Under the pieces are notes generated by a model. That model did no database searches. It was not told the origin of the DNA and was given only the letters and a program-made list of their open reading frames with translations. Made by a program: the position numbers and the translations under genes. A stretch of 36,092 bases of DNA from Brachionus plicatilis (Eukaryota; Rotifera; Eurotatoria; Ploima; Brachionidae): assembly GCA_010279815.1 (NCBI GenBank), contig QEOQ01000413.1, forward strand, positions 277,973 to 314,064, read 5' to 3'. Below, in pieces: positions 10,701 to 20,074 of this stretch. Within the stretch, counting starts at the first letter, position 1; every line of letters begins with the position of its first letter.

Positions 10701-11885
10701 AACAGCTAAAGGAATATGAATTGGCATTGATGACAGAGAAAAGCAGATTTCTGATCTCAAATCAGTGAATAAAACTCAAAAACAAAATTTTTCGTCATAT
10801 AAATCAACAAGTAAAACAATTTAACTTCATTATTTAATTCAATTTTATATAAATCTTTAACTATAAATTAAGTTCTGAAAGAAAATAAAGAAAATGAAAG
10901 CTCTTTCCTTTGGCAAGACATTGATAACCAGAATACTTTTGGAAAAAATGATTTTGAAAAGGGCTATGGGAGCAAATTATCAGTTTCTGTCGATGGTATT
11001 TATTTTTACAAATTTAATTGATAAATGTTTAATTAAGATTTTAATTAATCTCAAAATCTAGATTTTAATGATTTTACAATAATATCAAATAATCAATCAA
11101 AATGTCCTTCAAAAAATTGTGATGGTTCTGGAAACACTGAGATTGGTCGAAATAAACATTATTGGTATGATATTATTTCATTTTTATTAAATTATCAAAG
11201 TAATCATTATATTTAAAGTTTTGCTAATTGTCCGAAAAATCCTGTCAATGCTAAAATTATCAAATACAAGGATCTTTTCGAAGAAAAAATAAAAGATCTC
11301 AAATCGGAAAATGATTATCTTAACAACTTTATCAAACCGAGAGATTTAAAAAAGAGTCATTTGTTTTCTTTTTTGCATGAGGAAAGCGATTTATTTGATG
11401 AACAAAATTCAGATAATAAAAAAGTAATTCAATTTTTTTTTAATAATCTCAAGACCATTTTATTTTTGAAGAATATGAATAATAATAAGGAAGAGTTTGT
11501 CAATGAAAATAATGAAAACCATTACGATGATCTTATAGCAAAAATTCAACAATTGGTAATTTAAAAAAATCTAAACTTTTAATTTTTCGTCTTTGAAATT
11601 TTTATCCTTATTTTTGAATCCTTTGTTTTTTTACATTTTTTATATTAAAGGGATACCATAATTCTTTGAATTCTTTGACATTATTTGAAAAATTTAGACA
11701 AATTAAAACTTCAATTTCAAAATTGATAAAAATATTTACGATAAAAAAGACGAAAAATATCCACGTAAAATCTTTGTTAAACTTTATTAAAATTAAAGGA
11801 AAATGAGCAAAAAATTTTAAAAGAAAGATTTGATGAGAAAACCTTTCCCCATCGAGATACCAAAGAGACAAGAGTAATTTATTAA
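7706..11885 (+). CDS. Homeodomain / acidic repeat / coiled-coil / Myt1-type zinc finger protein (16 exons)
   Basis: The exons are 7706-7912, 7959-8055, 8111-8355, 8431-9484, 9523-9803, 9851-9919, 9987-10094, 10155-10382, 10445-10594, 10662-10810, 10873-10995, 11062-11164, 11219-11423, 11472-11555, 11651-11764 and 11799-11885. All introns are GT-AG, nearly all 38-95 nt, and phases agree. It encodes about 1,100 residues. A divergent homeodomain lies at about 135-194 (basic KKKRGRK start, third helix QIRNWFSNKRFKEK, split by intron 3). Acidic repeats lie at about 240-405, then long Lys/Glu coiled coils. A CPSKNCDGSG...H...C finger near 915-945 has Myt1/NZF spacing C-x4-C-x4-N-x7-H-x5-C, with the usual first His replaced by Asn. 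The tail is basic. Two frame breaks exist: 2 extra nt near 9080 and 1 nt near 10741. A nuclear DNA-binding regulator is inferred. The ATG follows AAAAA, and AATAAA overlaps the stop. Confidence 0.75.
8602..9110 (+). repeat. 90-bp coding tandem repeat (acidic 30-mer)
   Basis: Five to six units share an exact 90-bp period (word GAAGAAGTT ending at 8700, 8790, 8880, and near variants at 8970 and 9060). Each encodes about 30 residues built from EEVIRSEKEDGEISDSV and EEDGEISCSELD. Inner units are nearly identical, so expansion is recent. The last unit carries the 2-nt insertion that shifts the frame. Confidence 0.9.
10313..10894 (+). repeat. Direct duplication spanning exon, intron and exon (period 428 bp)
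   Basis: Positions 10313-10466 and 10741-10894 match almost perfectly, offset by 428 bp. The unit includes the end of a coiled-coil exon (RKQISDLKSVNKTQKQ...), its GTAAAACAATT intron and the start of the next exon. Only a few intron bases and the exon-start codons differ. The second junction is out of frame by one A, so the duplicated exon ends in TGA if read literally. Confidence 0.9.
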
Positions 11886-11918
11886 TAAAATGAAAATTTT
11901 TAAAATTTAAAATTAAAA

Positions 11919-12101
11919 TTAATTTAAAGCCTCTCTGTACGCGAACATCCGAGAAAACAAAAGTTGGTGAATTTGTGAGTAGCCGTAGTCGCTGTGGCAG
12001 AAACGTTTATCTTGGGCCACAAGGAGGGCTTTTTCTTGAAAATCCAAGTGGTTCACTTTATTATATTCGTGGAAAAGAAAGACTCCAGATAAATTTTTTA
12101 G
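11919..12101 (-). CDS. Terminal exon of an unknown convergent gene
   Basis: On the minus strand an acceptor TATATTCAG precedes an open exon from 12101 to a TAA at 11921-11919 (61 codons). It reads GVFLFHEYNKVNHLDFQEKA and then a Cys/His/Tyr-containing end (FCHSDYGYSQIHQLLF). The block is clearly GC-richer than its surroundings. It converges tail to tail on the homeodomain gene, whose stop is only 34 bp away. No upstream exon was identified, so it may be a relic. No family recognised. Confidence 0.4.
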   Translation of the reverse strand, partial: LKNLSGVFLFHEYNKVNHLDFQEKALLVAQDKRFCHSDYGYSQIHQLLFSRMFAYREALN

Positions 12102-12340
12102 CTGAATATAAATATTTAGAAAACTACATATAAAAACGTCCTTATATTTTGTATTCATTATTATTTTTGTTTAAGTTTTTATTTTTACTTTTTTTTTCAT
12201 CTTGCTTTGAAGATTTTCTGATATTATTCTTTTTATTCTAAAATGAGTTTTTTATTTTTCCCGTTTTATTACTTTTAAAAAATTTTTAAGAAAGTTGGAA
12301 TAAATCTAGCTTATTTAATGTAATTTCATCAAAGAGAGGT

Positions 12341-12388
12341 ATTTTTATTAGATCAGAATCATATTAACTATTCTGATCTAATAAAAAT
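12341..12388. repeat. Perfect 19-bp hairpin
   Basis: ATTTTTATTAGATCAGAAT at 12341-12359 is mirrored exactly at 12370-12388 with a 10-nt loop. It sits between genes without a coding context. It may be a small foldback remnant or an RNA hairpin. Confidence 0.7.
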
Positions 12389-12503
12389 TCAATTTTTAAC
12401 CCTCTCATTCAAATTTAATTTTAAAATGTCCTGCTTTTTCGCTCAAAATCTGGAAATCTGCTCGATTAGATTGGTCTGGCTTTTTTGACTTCTGAAAGAA
12501 CAG

Positions 12504-12895
12504 ATGTTAAAAAAGCTAATACGGAAGAGTGAAAAAATAAGCAGCTTGTTGGGAGGGACTGTAAAAAAGGAATTGGAAGTGTCAAAATCGTTTATTGACT
12601 GTTTGTGTAGAAAAGCAATATTTCTTTTTGTGAAAAACTTAAATGTATTCAAAATGCCTTTTGAAAGGATGAAAAGATCATTATGTTCTAAAAAATTCAA
12701 TATGAATTAAACAAGTAATCCTGTCTAAAAGAAATTAGAATTGTTAGTTACAACAAAAAGAGAGTTGAATTTTCGAAATTCAGTTAATTCTCGTTTTGAC
12801 ACGATCCTGTCCTTTTTTTGCCTATTACCAACAATGCTTGTTTTTCCCGATCTAAACGAGCGTACTAAGAGAGAACAGGAAATGCTTACTCATTA
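12504..12895 (+). other. Two adjacent short open frames, doubtful gene
   Basis: An ATG at 12504 opens a basic 68-codon frame with KKLIRKSEK and ERMKRSLCSKK. After two nearby stops the same frame reopens at 12729-12895 with LLVTTKRELNFRNSVNSR and PDLNERTKREQEML. The spacing resembles the middle part of an hAT-like transposase, but I see no diagnostic motif. It may be a decayed transposon ORF or chance. Confidence 0.25.
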
Positions 12896-13789
12896 AGCAT
12901 TTCAAGCGATAAAGTAAGATATTTTAAATATTAAATTTGTAATTGTTGAAATTACATAATTTAGCTGATTTTTTTCAACAATTTTAAGGATATTTTATTA
13001 GTAATACAATGAGATGAAATGAAAATCGCTTTTTTGATGAAAAAGAATAATATTAGTGATTTTGAGTTTATTTTCTTTCTATTTTTTTATATTTTTTATA
13101 TGTTTAATAAATTTGAAAAAAAATTATTTTTATTTTAACTATAGTTGCTAGCAATCAAAATCACTGTTTATTTATTATTTTTTAAATAATTTTTTTTTTA
13201 TTATTTAAATTGCACCAAAAATTTGTATTTGCTTTCATTCTGAATTTAACATTGCAAATTATCAAAATAGCTGTTGAGTTAAATAATGAAATGCAATTTA
13301 AATGGGGACATTGAAAATCAAGGCAAAAACAATTATTTACAAATAAAACTTACATGTTATATCAAGTAAGGTAAGTTAAAAGAAAATGATTAATATTTAT
13401 TACCTCGCAATTAAAAAATTAAGTTTTCTAATCCTATAAATAAATTAAAATGAAAAATTATATATCACTTCGATTGGTCTAAAGGGTCTACTAATTTATA
13501 TCCTAATTTAATCAAATTTACTCATTGTTAATTCATATTTGGTAAAAACTTTTTTGACATTTTTATTTTAATAACTTTTAATATCTTGAAAATAGTGTTT
13601 AATTTTAAAATAAACATAACATTATTTTTGTTTTTTTATTAATTTGCAAAACAAACTTTACTTTTATTTATAAATTATTAGATAATGCTTCCTTATATTA
13701 GATAATATTTATAAAATTTGGGAAAATATTGAGCAAAAATGCTTAAATTTGCTTGATTCAAAATTTTTAAAAAATATTAAACCGTTTAA
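12896..13789. other. AT-rich spacer, nothing recognised
   Basis: Nearly 900 bases of A/T-rich sequence with stops in all frames. No exon, RNA gene or terminal repeat recognised. Confidence 0.5.
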
Positions 13790-13848
13790 AAGTTATTCAA
13801 GTTTTGCTGAATTGAAATGATCGAATTGAAACGAACTTCACAACCCCT
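13790..13848 (+). mobile_element. End fragment of the GGGGYTGT MITE family
   Basis: GTTATTCAAGTTTTGCTGAATTGAAATGATCGAATTGAAACGAACTTCACAACCCC-like sequence matches the right end of the MITE at 30036-30391 and of the copy ending at 35354. Only the terminal 60 bp is clear; the interior has diverged or is missing. Confidence 0.7.
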
Positions 13849-14169
13849 TTTTTGGATTCTTGGTCGACAAAGCTTAGCATGAATTTCCAATTCGGGTTTT
13901 TTCCTACCTTAAAAGTTTAAGAAACTATAATTTTTTTTTTCAAAATAATAATTCAATAATTAGGAAAACTCAACGGCCGTCAATCTAAAGCTCATCAATT
14001 TGCTTATTTTTAAAATTGAATGATTGTTGTGGAGAATTTCTCGATGTAAGCAAATTCGATTGAGATAGAAACAGATCAATATTACTAAACGAGATGTTAA
14101 ACTGCCTTTTAATATATAAATCTATATCAAATTTTATAATAACTTAATAAAAAAATTTACCCTAAAACA

Positions 14170-14489
14170 CTATAATTCAAGACACTAATCCAACGTTTAG
14201 TAGGCTGAGTAATTGTATAAATTCAACAAACTGTGATATAAGGGAAATATCTATTGCGATCATCTCTTCATCTGAAAAGGAATCTTCACAAACTGATTCG
14301 TTTCAGACCCTAATAAAAATAAAGATATTTGATAATTTGTATTCTTATAAGTTTCAGAATCAACTTCAATTAATCATAATTTTAAAATCAATAATTTTTG
14401 TAATATTTCTTGGTCTGCTGGTAGGCTTTTACTCCCCAGTCAGACTTCTCAAGTCCTATTCTAGACTCGAGAGTTTCGGATCAAAACAA
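14170..14489 (+). other. Open frame with a hydrophobic segment, no start
   Basis: A frame stays open for about 105 codons to TAA at 14487-14489. It begins with a Ser/Thr-rich part (NPTFSRLSNC, SSEKESSQTDS) and ends with a hydrophobic stretch (IIIFVIFLGLLVGFY-like) and PVRLLKSYSR. There is no ATG or acceptor that clearly defines it. It may be a fragment of a membrane protein or a chance frame. The segment just downstream (14430-14530) is unusually GC-rich for this region. Confidence 0.2.
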
Positions 14490-15130
14490 TAAGGTCTTTT
14501 ATAACTTTATTGGGACACGAGGTCCAAATCCAAAACCAAATAAACAAAAACTAAATTATATCTAAAAAACTAAACTTAAAAAAACTAATAACTAATAAAC
14601 TAAACTGAAAACATATATATAGTAAATTGTACATGTGAATGCAAGCTTCCAGTTGTGCAAAACAAACTTCTTTTTTGAGACGTCTACATTATTTTCTCGC
14701 AAAATATTCTTAGGTTATTAGTGCAAGAACTGAAAAAAGCAATCCCTGGAACTAAATACGATATAACTGAAAAAAAGTGTTATTTTTGGCTTTTATTTCA
14801 ATAATAAATTTGGCACACCCTTTTTTGCAAACAAAACTATATACCAGGATGTAGAAAATTGTATGCTCTTTTAGAATATATTTAACTTTAAAAAGACCTT
14901 AATTTTAACTTTGAGTAATTTAGTCTGAAAGACCTTCAACTTTCTAAAGGGTTGGTTCTTTTTAAACCCCTAAATTTAAATTTTTTTTTATTCCCAAAAA
15001 AAAATGAAATCTACGGTTTCAAAGGACGAAATTTAAGAATTTAAAATCAAAAATTAGAAATTCAGGTATCACTTAAGTTTTGAATTTCTTGAACCTAAAA
15101 AAAAATATTTTTAAGTCTACTGTGATACTT
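14490..15130. other. Low-complexity AAACTAA-rich DNA
   Basis: Around 14540-14615 there are imperfect repeats of AACTAA/AAACTA. A short open segment near 14725-14810 (VQELKKAIPGTKYDITEKK) follows TTAG and might be an exon relic. Otherwise nothing. Confidence 0.3.
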
Positions 15131-15710
15131 TCTAAAATGAAATGGACCGTTCCCGAAAAGGAATGGAATGGAGACGTTTCGTTCCATCAATACAATTCCA
15201 TTCCAATCGTTCCATTCCATTCTAACCGTTTCATTCCATTCAAACCGTTCCATTCCATTCAAACCGTTTCAACCATTCCATTCAATTCCAACTATACCAC
15301 TACATTCCATTCCAACCGTTCCATTCTAACCGTTCTATCCGCTCCATTCCATTCCTACCGTTCCATCCGTTCCATCTGTTCCATTCCATTCCAACAGTTC
15401 CATCCATTCCAACCGTTCCATCAGTTTAATTCCATTCCAGCCGTTCCATCCATTCCAACCTTGCCATCCGTTCCATTCCATTCCATATCATTTTAGCAAG
15501 AACCACTGTATTCGATACCATCCAAAATAAAATCTTGATAAAATATTAAAGAAATTTTTTCAAATATAAACGTACGGATGGAACGGATGGAACGGTTGGA
15601 ATGGAATGGAACGGATCGAATGGAATGGATATGTGACCGAACGGGAATGGTTTTTTATGGAATGCGTCTCCATTCCATTCCTTTTCGGGAACGGTCCATT
15701 TCATCTTAGC
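15131..15710. mobile_element. TIR element carrying an (ATTCC)n satellite-like array
   Basis: Arms at 15132-15176 and 15665-15709 are 45-bp reverse complements with at most one or two mismatches, containing GAAATGGACCGTTCCCGAAA. Between them, 15180-15490 is a degenerate TTCCA/TTCCATTCCAACCG array on the plus strand, and 15575-15640 holds the same motif on the minus strand (GGAATGGAACGG). Open frames here are repeat artefacts. The word AGCAAGAACC occurs both inside (15493) and just outside the right arm (15709), suggesting nested or truncated copies. No target duplication was recognised. Confidence 0.7.
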
Positions 15711-15968
15711 AAGAACCTATTACTTTTCAGCAATATGAATTTAAAAATATTTTTTTTTGAAACCGAAAAAAATATTTATAACATCGCACTTGTTTATTAA
15801 AAATATTCAAGTCTAATCAACTGGCTAGTGCCCTTAACATTTTCAAGACTGATTTACACTTCATTTACTTAATAATTTAAAAAAAAATCATTTTAATACA
15901 AAATAAATTACATAATATTCTTTTCTAAAATAAAATTTAAATTTTTTATAAATTAAATATTAGAGTCA

Positions 15969-16190
15969 TTAGAGGGAAAATGAATATTGTGGGTAGGACA
16001 TTTGAGGGCCATACGCTAGCGGCTGTACGTTTATATTCTTGAACATAAATTATAAAAAATAGGGCTGCCCACCCAGTAGGAATTCCGACAGTCCTTGAAG
16101 TTTGCTGTGGTTTGGCTAATTTGTAATCAGATGTAGGCTTTGGGGTCCTTGTCATGGATTATTTTGTGCCGCGATATTATTCGTCTAAAC
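15969..16190 (-). pseudogene. Decayed terminal exon of an unknown gene
   Basis: A GC-richer minus-strand block has coding-like pieces in shifted frames: HKIIHDKDPKAYI, then after a TGA LQISQTTANFKDCRNSYWVG and SPIFYNLCS, then in another frame NINVQPLAYGPQMSYPQYSF before a TAA at 15971-15969. One TGA and one shift break a likely single frame. No family recognised. Confidence 0.35.
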
Positions 16191-16340
16191 GAATTTACGG
16201 ACATTGAAGAATATAAATAAAATTGTATATTTTTTTCTTTACAGAAAATGTATATTTTCAGATGATTTTTATTTATAATTTTTAAATAATAAAAAGCTCT
16301 TTTAGTTTTCTTGGAACAAAATTTATTTAAAAGTCTATTT

Positions 16341-16549
16341 AAAGAACAATACGCTATTTGCATTGAATTTTAGACCTTTTTTATTTATTGAACCAATAAT
16401 AACAATTATATGAAAAGTATATCATTTTTGAGGTCTTTTTAAGATCTACCGGCAGAATGAAACTAAATTAAACGAAACTAAACGAAATTCAGCAAAATTG
16501 GTGAAGAATTTTGGTATTGAAAATTGCATTTATTTCAAAATAAACTTAA
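16341..16549 (+). repeat. About 200-bp direct repeat, copy 1
   Basis: Runs from AAAGAACAATACGCTATTTG to AATAAACTTAA and matches 17691-17884 at high identity with two small deletions. It contains GAGGTCTTTTTAAGATCTACC. No ORF and no inverted ends. It could be a long terminal repeat or part of a dispersed element with copy 2. Confidence 0.8.
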
Positions 16550-16720
16550 TAATAAAACAAGTATAAAACTCATTATGTGAATCTTCTAACAAATACTTTT
16601 TAAAAAAAATTATAGATATTTTAAAAAAATAAAACTAAATTTTTTTGCATGTTCATTAATTAGAAAGACAAAATTTGGATCATATTTGATCTATTTTTTG
16701 CGCATATCTTTGATCGGTGA

Positions 16721-16939
16721 ACCATTTGGCAATCTTTTAAATGGGTTCTCTTCAAAACAAACCAATATGGCGCAGCATTAAAAATTTGTACTGAAGATCA
16801 CGAAAATTGGCGATCTAAAAAATTTTGTCAAATTAGATCACAAAAATTGCGTGAACTTTTTCCCAAAGAAGGATATGGATTTTCTAAATTTTCGTTCGGC
16901 CAGTTTTCTAAAATCAATTTTCATTTGATGTCAATATAA
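16721..16939 (+). pseudogene. Coding fragment after a TGA, unknown
   Basis: An open frame of 72 codons follows a TGA at 16718-16720 and ends at TAA 16937-16939. It reads TIWQSFKWVLFKTNQYGAA, LKICTEDHENWRSKKFC, KLRELFPKEGYGFSKFSF. The same frame is open before the TGA back to about 16665 (KIWIIFDLFFAHIFDR), so a nonsense change in a longer exon is likely. It lies between the two copies of the 200-bp direct repeat. No family recognised. Confidence 0.4.
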
Positions 16940-17690
16940 TTTTATTTTTCAATTTAATTTTATTATATTTTGATTTTCTTGTTTGGATCAAAATAAGATT
17001 CTTGATTTTAATCTTTAAAAAATCATTACATATCAATTTGAATCAATGTAATTTCGGACATGAAATTTTTTTTAATTTTTTATAATTTTATTCAAACATG
17101 TAAACATTTTATTAGTAAAAAAATATTATTAGATAATCTTAATCACTACTTGTGATTAAGCTTATCCAATAATATTGTGTGAAAAATAAATTCAACGAAA
17201 AAATATCTTTGTCGGTTTATATAGGATCAATTTTAATCATGCAGTTAAATTGAATACAAAAAATCATCTATTCGCAATCGCCCTTGAATTAATTGCTCTA
17301 TTGTCTTTTCTCGTTTGTTTGAAGCTCTAAAATACTGGATTGTAGTTTGATCGTTTAATTATTCTAGACCTAAAATAAAACAATTAATATTTTTTATAAT
17401 TAAAAAAACAGATAAAAAACATTACCTTGTAAATTAAACAAATTAATATCACCATGAAATTTTTTGAAATTGATGAACGGGAGAACAAAAAGCGTGTATG
17501 TAAGGTGTTACATGACTTTTCAAAAAATACTTAAAAAATAATTAAGCCACTGTTCTGTTTTTGATTGAATTAAATCAGGCGTTAAAGAATTTTTCCTTAT
17601 CCAATAAAAAAAATTGCAAATTTCGTCTAATAACTCATTATAATATTTTTTTTTCCATGTCCGATAAAAATTGATATGAATAATTTATAC
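16940..17690. other. AT-rich spacer with a 25-bp hairpin at 17122-17176
   Basis: The arms AATATTATTAGATAATCTTA... and its near reverse complement (23 of 25 pairs) flank a 5-nt loop. The rest shows no gene. Confidence 0.5.
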
Positions 17691-17884
17691 AAAGAACAAT
17701 ACGCTATTTGCATTGAATTTTGGACCTTTTTTATTTATTGAACCAATAATAACAATTGTAAAGTATATCATTTTTGAGGTCTTTTTAAGATCTACCGGCA
17801 AAATGAAACTAAATCAAGAAATTCAGCAAAATTGGTGAAGAATTTTGGTTTTGAAAATTGAATTTTTTTTCAAAATAAACTTAA
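17691..17884 (+). repeat. About 200-bp direct repeat, copy 2
   Basis: Same orientation as copy 1 and 1,350 bp downstream. It lacks about 4 bp near AATTGTAAAG and about 12 bp of the AAACGAAACT stretch present in copy 1. Confidence 0.8.
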
Positions 17885-17925
17885 CAAAATTTATCATCAA
17901 AATTTATCTTAACAATATTATTTAG

Positions 17926-18590
17926 ATTCAAACGATCTAATGGTATGTGTTATTTTTTTATTTAATATCTTTTCCTTTTTCAAATATTTAATTTTTGAAG
18001 GATCTTTTCAAGAAGGCTTTATAGTCAAGATTGATGAGAAGAAGTAAACTGTGCAGTGGATTGTCAAAAAAAGAACTTTTATAAAGAGTCTTTTAATTGA
18101 AGACGTCGAAAAACTTAATTTTTCTCATATAGATATTTTGTGTTTTATCAGAAAACAAATATCCTTTTTTATTTTTTATATACTGTTATTTGTAGTGTAC
18201 TTTTTTTTTGTTTCTGTCCTTTTGTTCACAGTTTTTTTTGGTGAAGGTGTTTATGTTAATTATTATGACCTTGAAACAGCTTATAAAAAATGTTTGCCTT
18301 ATAAAGATTATTTTATTTTTTATTTTTTTTCAAGTGACTTCTGTTAAAAAAGTCCATCTATACATAGAGCTTTGATACTGACATTAACAGATTTCTTTTC
18401 TGGTTTAGGACAATGGAATGGACATTTTGTAAATTAATTTATTAAAGGCTTATTCTTTGATGTTGGTATTTTTGGCTATTTAAATTTTATATTTGTAATT
18501 TTTGTTTTTTGTTCAGTGTTGTTGATAACTTTTTTTCTTGGGACGTTGATATTTGCTTTGTTTAAAAAAACTTTTAAAAATTCAATTATG
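17926..18590 (+). pseudogene. Fragmented two-pass membrane protein gene
   Basis: A possible mini-exon (about 17926-17942, GT donor) and 18001-18047 join in phase to read FKRSNGSFQEGFIVKIDEKK before a TAA. A frame at 18051-18347 reads IVKKRTFIKSLLIEDVEK and then a strongly hydrophobic segment (YILLFVVYFFFVSVLLF), followed by YYDLETAYKKCLPY. In other frames follow LTDFFSGLGQWNGHF and a second hydrophobic segment (FVIFVFCSVLLITFFLG) ending in a TAA at about 18590. The order (hydrophobic, hydrophilic loop, hydrophobic, basic tail) looks like one membrane protein broken by indels. No family assigned. Confidence 0.4.
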
Positions 18591-18734
18591 TAAAAAAAAA
18601 ATTTTTGGACTTGTATTTGTCAATATTTTTTAATTTAATCAATTTTTATAAAATATTAAAACATAATTTTTAAAGAAACTCTAAATGAAAATTATTCTTA
18701 AATTACATTGTTTTCTTAAGTATAAAAACTTTAA

Positions 18735-18952
18735 CAATACAGTACGAGTGTTCGCTGGCATCTCTTTTGAACTCCATGGACTCGTCATCGGACCGGTTGA
18801 ATTTGCGATGTTTACGGTAGTACTTCCACAATTCCTGTATGAGCTCAATGCACACAAAATCGCTGGTGTTAGAGGACAAAATGCGGATTATCGTCGCGGT
18901 CAAAGTGTTGGATGAGGTCTTTTTCGAACTCGTGCAGTTCCAAGTCTGGCAT
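18735..18952 (-). pseudogene. Exon relic, unknown acidic protein
   Basis: On the minus strand the ATG at 18952-18950 opens MPDLELHEFEKDLIQHFDRDD to a TAA. A shifted frame continues with TSDFVCIELIQELWKYYRKH and KFNRSDDESMEFKRDASEH. The block is GC-rich against an AT-rich background, so this is a former exon of a host gene with one frame break. It lies just downstream (in minus-strand sense) of the truncated trehalase copy. No family recognised. Confidence 0.4.
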
Positions 18953-19041
18953 TTGCTAAAAATTGAGCGTATTCTTCGATTTTTTTTTGTTTTTTTTTTT
19001 ATTTATTATTTCAACTTTTTTATTTCCTTTTATTCCCCTAA

Positions 19042-19410
19042 TACATTTTATTACAATCAACATTTAAAATCATCAATAAAAAAAAATGTAAAATAAAAAC
19101 AATTTCAGAGCTTTATTTTTATCCAAAAAAATTTAATTTTTTCCTTAACTCAAATGAATCCGAATGATATCTAATTAATAACATTAAAAAAAAATTGCAA
19201 AAAAATTTCTTAATTTAGCCACACATATCTTGCATCAGTTCATCTTTAAAAATTTAAACGAGCTAAAAATGACTCCATTAGTCCAGCTAAACCCAGTCTG
19301 TAGGTCATACTCGCCACCAGCACCTCTCTCTCCAGGCACATGCTCATCATACTTCTCATAAATCATACCACTTTTCTTCCACCCATGATACACACTATTA
19401 AAAAACTTCC
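19042..19410 (-). pseudogene. Truncated second copy of the trehalase 3' end
   Basis: About 96% identical to 22740-23110, covering the 3' flank and the last about 49 codons of trehalase (KKSGMIYEKYDE, GGEYDLQTGFGWTNGV). The copy is cut by the assembly gap. One A is missing at the stop, so TAG is lost and the frame would run on (SSFKFLKMN). It is probably dead, or an allelic duplicate left in the assembly. Confidence 0.8.
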
Positions 19411-20074
19411 NNNNNNNNNNNNNNNNNNNNNNNNNNNNNNNNNNNNNNNNNNNNNNNNNNNNNNNNNNNNNNNNNNNNNNNNNNNNNNNNNNNNNNNNNN
19501 NNNNNNNNNNNNNNNNNNNNNNNNNNNNNNNNNNNNNNNNNNNNNNNNNNNNNNNNNNNNNNNNNNNNNNNNNNNNNNNNNNNNNNNNNNNNNNNNNNNN
19601 NNNNNNNNNNNNNNNNNNNNNNNNNNNNNNNNNNNNNNNNNNNNNNNNNNNNNNNNNNNNNNNNNNNNNNNNNNNNNNNNNNNNNNNNNNNNNNNNNNNN
19701 NNNNNNNNNNNNNNNNNNNNNNNNNNNNNNNNNNNNNNNNNNNNNNNNNNNNNNNNNNNNNNNNNNNNNNNNNNNNNNNNNNNNNNNNNNNNNNNNNNNN
19801 NNNNNNNNNNNNNNNNNNNNNNNNNNNNNNNNNNNNNNNNNNNNNNNNNNNNNNNNNNNNNNNNNNNNNNNNNNNNNNNNNNNNNNNNNNNNNNNNNNNN
19901 NNNNNNNNNNNNNNNNNNNNNNNNNNNNNNNNNNNNNNNNNNNNNNNNNNNNNNNNNNNNNNNNNNNNNNNNNNNNNNNNNNNNNNNNNNNNNNNNNNNN
20001 NNNNNNNNNNNNNNNNNNNNNNNNNNNNNNNNNNNNNNNNNNNNNNNNNNNNNNNNNNNNNNNNNNNNNNNNNN
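19411..20074. other. Assembly gap (664 N)
   Basis: Unknown sequence. The junction between the truncated trehalase copy and the 3' part of the LINE lies inside it. Any frame read through it is meaningless. Confidence 1.

Noticed and set aside
12341..12388. A CRISPR-like or bacterial terminator reading of the 19-bp hairpin
   Set aside because: The DNA is eukaryotic, there is a single hairpin and no operon context.
15080..15800. ORFs within the ATTCC array, rich in His/Ser/Pro/Ile
   Set aside because: They are translations of a 5-bp-based repeat with no start context, and do not extend past the array.
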